NCBI GenBank assembly: GCA_002633005.1
Contig: NMRA01000709.1
Location: 78,037 to 142,036, forward strand
DNA length: 64,000 bases
Reading direction: 5' to 3'
From: Phoronis australis
Lineage: Eukaryota; Phoronida; Phoronidae
Shown: positions 10,816-21,400 of the stretch, in pieces
Layout of the letters: each line of letters opens with the position of its first letter
Position numbering within the stretch: the stretch's first letter is position 1
The notes under the pieces: model-generated
What the model saw: the letters and a program-made list of their open reading frames with translations, nothing else
Databases searched by the model: none
Told to the model about the DNA's origin: nothing
Made by a program: the position numbers and the translations under genes

Positions 10816-12300
10816 ACTTGACATAGAAAGTTAATTAATACACCATTAGGAAGCTTATGATGTGACTTTTCCAATGGTGCCGTATTCTTTGCTAAATGTA
10901 GAAAATTAAATTTTTTGTCACGTCCCTATACCTACAGTACTAAAATTCTACAGTAACGTCTTCAATTTATCAATAAGATCCGACAGTTCTGAAAAAATCA
11001 TTGTGCGCGAAATTTGTAGACCACAAACCTCTCTGCCATGTCGGTACTTAGCTGTAACTATATACACTTCAAACTTCCACCGTGCTTCAACAAGAATGCA
11101 AGTTTTGCTGATCTTGCAAGGGACGTGTCCAATAATGGTCTGGCCTTTCAGAACAGAAGCAGTGTACTTGTCAAAGGGATTTTATTACATGTTTTCCATA
11201 CAGATCTCCCTCAACAGGAATCCAAATTTCTTTCTACAAGTGAAATCCGTGAATGGAAGACTAATAAAAACTTGACCTTTGTTCAGTTAGAAGCACGTGG
11301 CCAGGATACGCTTGCTACATTCAAACTCCTGTCATAGATTAGTCTTCGAGAGTGTTCTATTCTAGAAATGGGTATCAACATCGGCAAATACTGGCACTTC
11401 ATTATTTCCGAAAGTTTCTAATACGGTAAAAATGTTTGCATTATTTTTAAGGGGAAATTATTGAATTAGTCATAATTGGTGTTTTTAAAGTCAAAATGAC
11501 CCACTGATAGTGAACACTTGCGCAGCCCTTACACCTCTCCCATATCTCCCGAAAAATAACTGTTAAGACTGTCACGCATCCAGTCACCCGGCCACTCAAT
11601 GACATCGGTCTTACCGGCCGAGAGAATTCTCAAACGCTTTTTTGCAGATGAGATCAACAAGTGCTAAATTAAACATGTTCTGCTTTACTGCTTGTGTTAA
11701 TTTCCTTAGTTACAATGCACACCTAGATCGTTACATCGCGTTTACTCTGGCAAATGAACTCTGATAACATACACTCGCTCGCTCACTCACACAATACGCA
11801 TGCGACTTCAAAACAAACATCATGTGACAACAACATGTGCGTTTGTCCAGAGATTTTTGTCATGTTGTAGTGTACGATCTAGCGCAGACTTGTACTTAAT
11901 ATGCTGTTAATCCCGACTCCACAGGAACTTAAAAATCTTATGGACGCTATTTTGAAAACTGAAGGAGGATTTCAGGTAATTTGTTGAGTCGGAAACTATA
12001 TTTTTACTCAAGAATATAAGTTGACCTATCGGCAATTGCAAGGCATCGATGCATCAGTCGGCGAGTTTTTGCACTGGGATTTTCTGAAAAGTGCTCGTAA
12101 TTTAACAGCAAAGTTTGATAGATATGTACTGCAATTTTGTAGAAACTGTGTCATATGATACAGATGCATCACAGACAGGTCTTCATGCAGCGTACGTCCT
12201 GCAGCTAGGGCGTCCATTTGGATGCTCTAGCACTAATCTAGACACCTTGGCAAGGACGCCCAATGTATCACTTGGTCGCCCTGTGAATCAGAATTTCTCC

Positions 12301-14319
12301 TATCGGCTAAATCACAATCAAGGTCCATATTCTAGAGTTGACTGTGTTGTGGTCTAAAATAATTTTTTGTCTCTTACCAAATGCCCATTGAATCTCATAT
12401 GCAAAGAGTTATTTAGTTGTGGAAATTAAAACATCGGCCGTTTGAGAAATTTATTCATGTTTTTGTCTATAATTTCATACATTTTTAACGTTACGAGTGG
12501 CCATTTTAAAAATTACTACAATTTTCAGTTGTCAACAGTAGAAAAGAAATTTATTTTATCAAGTAAGCAATTGCTTAGATGTGACTGGGAACAGCGTGAG
12601 TCACTTTTAGAATCACTTAGATGAAGTTGTGCTTAATCATTGACAAATGGTAGGGTTCATCATTAAACAGGCACTCGTTACAAAATTTATAAATTTGATG
12701 TTTCTAACCCTCACCTACTGTAAAGAAGGTTAAAAACTAAAGTTTAAACTTTGTCATAAAAAGAACTGCAGAATATGTTAGCCTAGGCAACACAGCAAAG
12801 TATTCATTATTTAAATAAACCAAAAGTTTGGATATTGACTGGGTACTGCTATGTTGAAAATGGGCCAAAAAGGCTAACAAAATGTAGTGTACGTACCCCC
12901 ATGTGGAATTCAGTAACACAGGTGATCATTGCAAATGAAGTTATTGCCTTTTAAATAACAACGTGGTGCTTATTATCATCAAAAAATAAGTGGCCATGCA
13001 ACATTATGTTACCATGTGATGCAGAAATAGTGATGTAGTGTATGTACCCCCCTTGTAGTGTACGTACCCCCATGGTTACAAATGCCATGAAATTAAAATA
13101 TCACTTGCTAAGTGAGCAACACTGGTCGTAGACAGTTTCCTTCCTCAAAAACGTTAGGTTAAAAGGTGTTTGTTACAATTACATTTGTTTTGAGGGAAAT
13201 ATTTGCATTTGCGTAGTGAACTTACCCCTATATTTTAATTTGTGCCCATTTTCAAAGTACGGCAGATATGCACATGAATGCTGTGCTTTTTATTTTTTCT
13301 CTTTGAATAGATTTAGTAAATCATTTTACTCTCAGCAGATTCAAAGTATTTTTTATAAACCTGACAAATCATTGAAATGTAGTGTACGTACCCCTGTGTA
13401 GTGTACGTACCCCTGTGTAGTGTACGTACCTTCAACCTCTATGCTATAAAGTATTGCCCACACGTATGTTTACATACTGCTGTTCCCATGAACAATACTG
13501 ATATTTCCAAAATGATTCCAGTCTGACAAAAAAAAAACAATGGACACCATCAAATTTTTGGGCAATAAAATGCCACACAGGACTTGACTAGTACTTAACA
13601 TCCTAGAAGGCACATCATATGACAACTGATGTTGCAGAGGCAGGTTCTCTATCTCTCAAGACAACTTGCAACAAACCAACAAGTAGAAGCAGCACAAAAC
13701 TCGAGACCATCCCATACATTTGTAACTTAGTCAAAATTTGAAGTTGATTGATTGTGCGTTGTGTAAGTACCCCCAACCAGTACCATTTTTTACTATTTAC
13801 AAGTGGAACACTGGGCCTGGCATTGCTTTAACTATTTTAACCAACTGGTGAATGTATTGAAAACTAGGCAAATAGCACCAATAAAGTTTTTGAAAAAAGT
13901 AGTTACTTGTCATTTTCTTTTTGTACGAATCATATTGCACGAGAGGAAATTCTCATTATAATGTGTTAAGATATGCAATGTATCATCATCTAGAACAACT
14001 TGATCAGCATGGTAATAGCTTTTCTTACTTTAGTATGTGATACTTCTTCAATTTGATCAAGAACTTGTTAAATTAACAGCTACCTTATGAATTTTTGCAT
14101 GGTAGAAGTTGGCTGTGACCACAAGTTGTAGTGTACGTACCCTTTTGTACAACTGTGATGCATTAGGCCATAAAATTTTATTTGGTGGTTCTTGTGCAAA
14201 AATATTTTAGATTACAAACCTGGAAGGATGGTACTTTAAAATAACCCAGCTTTTACAGTTATATGACAACCTTCATTTTTCACCAAAAGTGGCCACCAAA
14301 TATTGATTGTGATTAGCTG
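12301..14319. mobile_element. Nested TIR element inside copy A
   Basis: Comparison with copy B shows extra sequence between TTTCTCC (left) and TTTGGACACCC (right). Its ends are inverted: GGCTAAATCACAATCAA (12305-12321) and TTGATTGTGATTAGCTG (14303-14319), with one indel. The interior is AT-rich, has no credible frame, and carries dispersed TAGTGTACGTACCCC motifs. The exact boundaries are uncertain by a few bases. Confidence 0.65.
12886..14140 (+). repeat. Dispersed TAGTGTACGTACCCC motif cluster
   Basis: The 15-mer or close variants occur near 12886, 13035, 13052, 13379, 13397, 13414 and 14129, with a degenerate one near 13756. Three lie head to tail 17-18 bp apart at 13379-13432. The core GTACGTAC is palindromic. 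The motif is confined to the nested TIR element, so it may be a binding site for that element's own recombinase; this is inference. Confidence 0.7.
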
Positions 14320-15099
14320 TTTGGACACCCACATTGTAAGATTACTAGGACACCCCAGTTAATGAAAGAGAGGTTGAGCCTTTCAACTGAGAATATACAA
14401 TGTATATCAAATGTATGTAAAATGTTACAATGTTCAAACTATTTTCAAAGTATTTAGTAGACCTGTCAATCATAAGCATGTGTTTGGTTGCCAGAGTGTC
14501 TCTGCCATAGACATCTTAGCATCGTCTGTGCATTTTTCTTGTGTTGGTAACTACAGCTTTGATGACTCATTGTACATAATACAAAGCTAGTTAAGATGAT
14601 ATGATAAACTTTATAACAGCAAGTTGCACTCATCGTTCAACCAAAATCTGTAATCTGTAATACCTGTTTGGTTAGATATTTGGCTGTTTTCGTAAATTTA
14701 GGCATAAAAGTCTTGATCCACAGTTTTTTAGTAAAAAGGTCACTACAAGAGAGCTGTTTTAGTAAACTTATACGTAAAAGCCTTGTTCAAGGCATTTTTT
14801 GTGAAAAACCTCTTTGTGTATGGGGGGAGGGGGTTACTGGTGAGTGGTGGTGGGGAGTGGGGGTAATGCGTTGGAATCATGTACGCCCTGGAATATTGGG
14901 AACCCCATTTTGGACACCCTATTTTTGAAATCCTGGATAAAGCCCTGATCACAAAGCGTAAATCTGATGAATTCTTACTTACAATTTCACCTGTTTCGGA
15001 GACCGGGTTTCAACCACTTTTGGGCTATAATAAGCACCCCCTTCCTGTTAAAGCGAATTTTTCTAAGCGCCGTGGGCGCTTATTAGGGTGAATACGGTA

Positions 15100-16230
15100 A
15101 CAAAGTCCTCGGAGTCGTTCGCGGCTTTTACTACTTGAAAAGAAAAACTGTTAGTTTCAAGACCCAAACACTATTTGACACGACAAATTGAGCGCCGAAG
15201 ATAGGTAACATTGGAAATCAATTTAGATAGATTCATGTAATATGAAAATAATAAATTTAAACCTTGAGTTTATTTGGCATGTTTGAGACGACTCAGCTCA
15301 GTTTTATCCCTTGGGTAATTTAATACCTCTGTACCGACTCACTCCAGGTCGCGAGTGTAAAAACCTTGAGAGACTGGGTCGTGTTTGCCACCGAAATAGT
15401 CTTTGATTCTTTATTTTGACATTGTCACTTGCACACGCCGAGCAGCAGCACCTACACGAGACCCCGCTATGAAGCGAGAAATTGCCATTACCAAGAGGGC
15501 TGATTTCTCCCTACACTGTTGAACATTTTGTTGAGGTAAAAGATTCAAGTTGCGAAAGCATTCGCCAAGTTGGCGAGTGGGCTTAGGTCTACCATCGCTA
15601 TTGCTGCACAAAATTCGCCAATGGCGAGCTGGCTAGCTTGAGTCTAGACTGCACACAGCAAGATCGGTGTCTTTTTATGTGATTATTGTTTGGAAATAAT
15701 GATGACTTTAGTTATTTTTGTCTAGATGAAGCACATATCTGAATACTTCACAGATTTCATTAGAATTCTGTTGCAGTAAATGAAATTCTTCTTTGAAAGG
15801 GTGATTGTCCTTTGATGAGTGACTGGGATTGCGACTGTGAACCATAATTGAAGCATTGCACAGAAAGTGCAAGGCACTTTTTATGTATTTTGTACAATGG
15901 TACCGGGCAATTTCATTTGTGATGTACTTACAATCAGAGAACATTTAGACCATTTGTGAAAAAAACTGAAGTTTGAAGTATTTTACGTTAATATCTTAGC
16001 CACAACAAACAATTTAATACTAGAAATTCAGAGCATTCGTCTGTCACATACGTCCGTCACACTCACCTTACATAAAGTTGTCTGACAAAAATTTCTAAGG
16101 AAAAATTAGTATGTTGTACTTCTCAAACATTCCACCAATTCATATAAAATAAAAAGTTGTAACTTCATGCAACTCACAGAAATTTAATGTTAAATGTTTT
16201 ATTTTTCAAAAATTAAAATTTTGTGCGTCC
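15100..16230. other. Non-coding stretch before the first visible YLPM1 exon
   Basis: No coding frame, RNA gene or transposon end was recognised. A minus-strand 78-codon frame at 15708-15944 and one of 66 codons at 15411-15611 lack domains. It is either intron or 5' flank of YLPM1. Confidence 0.4.
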
Positions 16231-16620
16231 ATCTGTCACACCCCTTTCAAGGCAATTTTCTCAGTCAAATAAAGATAAGCGGAAAGTTGATGCATGGTTT
16301 GAAAGCTATCAATGAGACCTATCAATTGATTTATTAGTTATTTTCCCCCGAGAATTTTTTTCACAATTGATCGAAATGTTCTCTGATTGTACGTCTGTTA
16401 CAAATGGAATTGGTTTGTTGAAAAATACTCTGCGTACGCCCGTCCCACCACTTCAAAGGCAATTTAATCAGTCAGATGAAAAGATAGGAGAAAGGTTGTT
16501 TCATGTTTTGAAAGCTATCAGTGAGACGTAACAGTTGATGTATTAATCACATTCCTAGGATGGAATTTTTTTTCACAACTGATCAGAATCTCTGATTTTA
16601 TTTCTGTCACTAGTGGAATT
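16231..16620 (+). repeat. Two-unit tandem duplication of about 205 bp
   Basis: The block from TCTGTCACACCCCTTTCAAG through the TTTCACAA(T/C)TGATC stretch is repeated from about 16440 with diverged sequence. Shared phrases include TTTGAAAGCTATCA(A/G)TGAGAC and CAATTT(T)-TCAGTCA. It lies 120 bp upstream of the first visible YLPM1 exon. Confidence 0.65.
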
Positions 16621-16738
16621 ATCTCAATAGTACAGTTTGCAAGCAATGGTGTTTGACCTGATTGTGACTTCAGTCAGTCTGTTGTTAGCAACCTCTAGAC
16701 TTGGTCCTGTCAGTGACTATCTTTCATATATCTTGTAG

Positions 16739-16898
16739 ACGATGATGGCGTCAAGCAATGAAGAGCAACAGAAGCTGACAGCATTACAGATGCAGGCTCA
16801 ACAGTGGCAGAGACAGAAGGAGTGGCGAGAATATGAAGAGAAGATGGCTGATTATCAGAAACAGATACGGATGCAGCAGCTGGCTCAGACAAATACAG
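16739..16898 (+). CDS. YLPM1: YLPM1 orthologue, exon with Gln-rich coiled coil
   Basis: YLPM1 (ZAP3) is a nuclear protein that associates with RNA and protein phosphatase 1 and has been linked to telomerase regulation in mammals. This exon follows a good acceptor (TTGTAG, 16737-16738) and ends before GT at 16899. It encodes LTALQMQAQQWQRQKEW and an acidic/basic coiled coil continuing to RMQQLAQTNTG, aligning with the glutamine-rich segment of vertebrate YLPM1 that begins LQAAAAHWQ. The exon has 160 bp and leaves phase 1, completed by the next exon as G|AG. An ATG at 16742 lies three bases into the exon; since the family has a long proline-rich N-terminus with YLP motifs, this is probably an internal exon and not the start. 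Upstream exons were not found. Confidence 0.8.
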
Positions 16899-17199
16899 GT
16901 GCACTTATTCTCCAGTTAGATTCATTTGAAAATTGCCATAATTTGAAGGTATTCTTTGTTTCTCTTCGCCTAACTGTCATCCTTAAATGTTGGTTTCCTT
17001 TATCCCCATTGTAACTCCTGCAGACAGGATGTAAAATGTTTTATTATACAAAATTTCTCTTAGACAGTATGTTTCATAAAATACTAACTATTAAATGAAT
17101 TCTCATCCAAAGCTCAAAGCCTATTGATTTAGCTTGAACAGAGCCATCGCTTAACTGTTCTTTGGTGGATTTATCTTACTAAAAGCTTGTTTTTTGTAT

Positions 17200-17830
17200 A
17201 GATCTTGTCAGGAAAAAATAGAGGTTTTTCAAATATTGTTGCAAGAAACAAAAACATTCAGTTTATGAAGAGTTAATGCAGGAATGCAATGCCCATTTAG
17301 AAAAAATTGAGAAAATTAAATGTAAAATGCTTAATTCTTCGCTCAAATTGCAAATGCATTGAAAAAATTGAGAAGGCAAAGTATTTTTGTGGCTTGGAAA
17401 AACGAAACTTTCTTAATACTAAAAACTAAGGGTGATAAAGTCCTCTGGTGAAACTTTGACGAATGAAAAAGCAATTTTAAGTGAATTAAAATCTTTTTAC
17501 GAAAAACTATACGCTTCTGGAGACAAGACTTGTGGAATTAAGAATATCAGTGATGTGTGATGTGGAAATTCAAAATACCAAAAAATTAGCGACGTTGATC
17601 AAGTAAGTTAAGAATACTGATATTGATTTGCAAGACATAGAAGTTGCATTAAAAAAATGAAAAATAACAAAATTTCAGGAATTGATGGTTTTACTGTTGA
17701 ATTCTATAAATGTTTTTGGAAAGAATTATCAACTTTCTTATTTCGAACATTTAAGCACAGTTTTGAAACGAATGCTGTCCCAACTTCACAACTGCAGGAT
17801 GTAATTAAAGTTCAATGGATGCTGCATCCC
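17200..17830 (+). mobile_element. Fragment of an L1/Tx1-like LINE (reverse-transcriptase region)
   Basis: Broken plus-strand frames read KYFCGLEKRN near 17385, then ALKKMKNNKISGIDGFTVEF followed by YKCFWKEL (17640-17730). These match the fingers of L1/Tx1-type reverse transcriptases (KYFxxLEKRN; K-x-PGxDGxxxEFYKxFW). The usual PGxDG is ISGIDG here. Frameshifts and stops are frequent and the catalytic YADD region is absent. It is a short dead fragment in a YLPM1 intron and shares its family type with the LINE at 60505-62720. Confidence 0.7.
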
Positions 17831-18118
17831 ATGGAGTCCATTTTATTATCTTCAAGTTTGCTTTTAGAGTCTGCCTCTCTGGGAAGTTTTATTTTTTTGA
17901 AGGATTTCAAGCATTCCTAGTTTTCCTACTTTATCCTGCTATTTCTACATTTTGTTAAAAACTCTCAATATTGCTCTATTCTTTTAGCCTCTTGTCATCA
18001 TTTCTTTTGTCTGGGTTACACACCCAAGCATATTACATGAAGATCATTTGCACCGGAACCAACTCGTGTGGTTGCAGCATGATTGCCTTATATGGAGTCC
18101 CTATGTTTTCTGTTTCAG

Positions 18119-18211
18119 AGATGCAAGCAATTATAAAAGAAGAAACAGAATTTACTGCTCAATATGATCAATGGAAGAAACAGTTTGAGGACTGGAGAGA
18201 ACAAAATAAAA
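18119..18211 (+). CDS. YLPM1: YLPM1 orthologue, exon with Trp-containing helical repeat
   Basis: This 93-bp exon lies between a strong polypyrimidine acceptor (TTCTGTTTCAG, ending 18118) and the near-consensus donor AAAA|GTGAGA. It encodes EMQAIIKEETEFTAQYDQWK followed by KQFEDWREQNK. That matches the vertebrate YLPM1 segment in which a Tyr-x-x-Trp and a Phe-x-x-Trp are spaced along a helix (Y-Q-E-W ... F-Q-L-W-E-E-Q). It enters in phase 1 and leaves in phase 1, joining to the next exon as A|AT (Asn). Frame continuity on both sides is good evidence that the exon is real. Confidence 0.85.
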
Positions 18212-18434
18212 GTGAGATCATAATGATTTTCCTCTACATTAGGTTACCTTGAAGCAGAGATGTGTCATTTTACTTGTAGTTTTGATTGCAAAAATTGCCT
18301 TAACCACTATTTGATAATAGGTATTTTTAACTATACTATGTTTTAAGTTTTGATAATTATTTGATGATTGACACTTTACTATATAATTTATTCTGCTACC
18401 AGTACTTGTGTTTACAATAATTCATTCTGGTTCC

Positions 18435-21400
18435 ATACAGCACACATCACGAATTTTTGTCTTACCAGTCACCTAATTAGCCGACCGGTCGGCTAAAACT
18501 TAGCCGACCGGCCGCAGTGCCGACTCATAAGGCAACCCCCCAGCTGACTCTTCTGCCGACCTTAATTGCCGACCGGGTTGGCTACTATTTTTAGCCTAGA
18601 GTAGCAGTTGTGTAATACCGTAGGTTTTCTGGCTCATACCACTTTGCGTGCCATTGGATATTCATCTCGGCACAGGTTCAAATAAGGCGATATTTTTTCA
18701 AATGAGAATATTATTTAGTCTCAAAGTGTGCGGAACGGTTCCGCACTTTTTTAGTATCCACTTAGGGCCATAAAAATGGTATGTAACAAATCTATACCTT
18801 ACCCTAAACATGTTTACAATGTTACATTTTTATTTCCTCAAAATCTGCGTAATATTCCACAAAATCTGCGTAATATTCTGCACTCAGTGCGGAATATTCC
18901 GCAAGGCAAAAATTGAACTTCTAATTAAGACATGTTTACAATGTTACATTTTTATTTCCTCAATTAGCATTTTCTTAATTAGAAGTTCAATTTTTGCCTT
19001 GCGGAATATTCCGCACTGAGTGCAGAATATTACGCAGATTTTGTGGAATATTACGCAGATTTTGAGGAAATAAAAATGTAACATTGTAAACATGTTTAGG
19101 GTAAGGTATAGATTTGTTACATACCAGTGGATATTAAAAAAATGTGGAACCGTTCGACACACTTTGAGACTAAATAATATTGTCTCATTTGAAAGAATAT
19201 CGCCTTAAATAAATTGACCTAGTTATACTGTGTCTCCATTACCTGAGTGAACATCAGATGTGTAACACCACTAATTCAAAGGTTGAAGGCAAGTGGTAAT
19301 ATTGAACATTGGATTATGGACCATGCAACAAGTTTTGGATTACAAAATGTGAAAGTTTTCTTTACATTTGATCTTTTGACTCGTGACGTTAACAAGTTGC
19401 ATTAGATTGGCTGCTTCCCGGTCAATACAATGCCGTACTCATAAGTAAATGCAGCTATTTTGGGTAGTCTTTGCCCGCACTTGTTTTTTCGGTTTGTGTT
19501 ACGTCGAACTGCATATCTTGTGTTTTTAAAGTTCTTCATGGTCTCTTATCACGCGCCCATGATAGTGGGATAGTCAGTGAGTTGTTGCACCGGAGAACTC
19601 TTACTCTGGTGGTTTTATTTTCATAGTCACCCTTGCAGTAAAGACGCGAAATACACATTCCCTTATGTCCTAAACTGACAGACTTGAAGGGCTCTAACTT
19701 CGAAACCATATGGTTACGATTTCCACGAACTTAGGCAATCACATCAACCACGGAATGACCACTGTTCAGGCTAAAACCAATTCTAGCTTTGCGCATTCCA
19801 TTTTCATGCATCGGTGACGTTAAAATCTGCGCTAGTTACATGTATCTGTTGATCGTTGACGTAGTTCCAAAAATAAATGTTTTTGTCAGCAACATATGAC
19901 AAAATATATCAAAGAAGACAATTTTGATCGGGAAGGTGTGAATATGTGGTGAAGAGGTATTTGTCTACACGCCATTTGTGCATGAATCTTTGGTAAAGCG
20001 ATTTAGCTGTCGAAAATAAATGAAAGCGAATACACCAGGGTGCTTTTTTTGAGACGCAAAGCGTCTGGTGACGTTAAAAGCGCATTATCTGGCCACCTTA
20101 GGTTGTAAATGACCGTGACGCTGAATGACACCTGGCAACTATGGCGCCAATATAAAATATCTTGCTTGCATGCCCCCCTTCCCCCTTCTCCCCGAGTTCT
20201 ACGCCTTCTAATGAGTCACTACGCTAGATTTGGCTCCATTTCAGTCCTAAGATTGCAGAATAATTCTTCTGTGCTTAGCTGTAACCATACCTACAATTTT
20301 TAAATGGCGCTCAATCTGAAAAAAAAACTTCCAGCAAGAGAGCGCTTTATCAGAAATGCCAAGCACATGCAGCGTTGTGGGATAGAGACATTGGCATTTC
20401 TGTATGTCTGCAAAAGTGCTTTGAGCAGTGTGCAAATTTGTTCATTTCGCTTTTCTGCACGAATACGGCCAACATGGTGAAAAAGTCCAGTTCTGAGGGC
20501 ATTTTCAAAAATTAATATGTTTTGTTGATTCATTCAGTCAGTGCACACGTCGTACCTCAAATCAACACGTGGGCAGAAAACTTACCTATGTAAAGGAAAA
20601 GTTGTTTTAAAAACTACCAGCTTCGTGTGTTGTCAGGGCCCTACCTTAATCAACCGAGTCTAAGTACGAAGCATGTCTTCAACGTTTAAATCATGCTGAT
20701 TACAGGGTCATTGACTCGGAGCACGTTCTTAGGCATACGTATATTGTAATATCGGTTGAATTATATGTAGGCCTAATAACTGAATAGGACGTACACTTAC
20801 AATTAGCCATTCACATTGAAAACAATCATTTTCATAATTTTCGGGAAGACCTTGAACTAAAACGATAAGACAAACACTACATACAATAGTACCGATTCTA
20901 CATTTGAAGACCACTCTTGTCAGAAAGAAATTCTCAACAGGAGATGTTTGTAATGACATGTTAATAAATATAACTTTTATTTGAATATGCACAGCTATTT
21001 ACATAATCCTTACAACACAAAGACAATTCAGTAAAGTCTTAAATTTAAGTAAACATTAAACCTTGAATCACAAAATAATCCTGCATGTCATCAAAACCTA
21101 TTTTTTGCGAATTGACGTGCCTTTTTACACTTAATGGTCATTGCTACAAGGCAAGTTTTCCACAGGGAATTAAAATCTTCCAAATCGCTTTTTCACGTTC
21201 ACTTTTATACTGTCAAGCTTGGCCGGATCCAACTTGTCTGTACCCCTGCTGAGTCATCATTTTTCAGTTTCAATCTGTTTATCCAAAGTACGGTCAATAA
21301 ATTCATATTACATGGGCACTGGACCAGTCTAAAGGACACGTGATATTTTCCGCACGCATTAATTCTAATGGCACTGAGAAAATCCAATCAATTGTTTGCC

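Larger units (their letters stand above)
10931..15099 (-). mobile_element. Large 'TACCGTATT' element, copy A (5' truncated, carries a nested TIR element)
   Basis: This is the reverse complement, block by block, of the element at 45392-57437. 10931-11560 matches 57330-56690, 11560-12060 matches the 46640-47080 block, 12160-12300 matches 46560-46660, 14320-14500 matches 46380-46540, 14660-14960 matches 45660-45960, and 15000-15099 ends in TAGGGTGAATACGGTA. The left terminus is missing. It lacks the foldback insertion found in copy B and instead carries an unrelated insertion at about 12301-14319. The block near 11003-11337 gives short frames repeated in copies B and C, but no known domain. Confidence 0.75.

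Noticed and set aside
11003-11337. Short plus-strand frames repeated in other copies (57163-56795 and 62970-63305)
   Set aside because: They are the same repeat block of the TACCGTATT element; no domain and different frames are open in each copy. Kept only as a question about selection.
16742-16744. ATG three bases into the first visible YLPM1 exon as the gene start
   Set aside because: A good splice acceptor sits directly upstream and the family has a long N-terminal region, so an internal exon is more likely.
18810-19162. Two short frames on opposite strands giving the same peptide
   Set aside because: The DNA is a near-perfect inverted repeat, so both strands carry the same sequence; this is not evidence of a protein.
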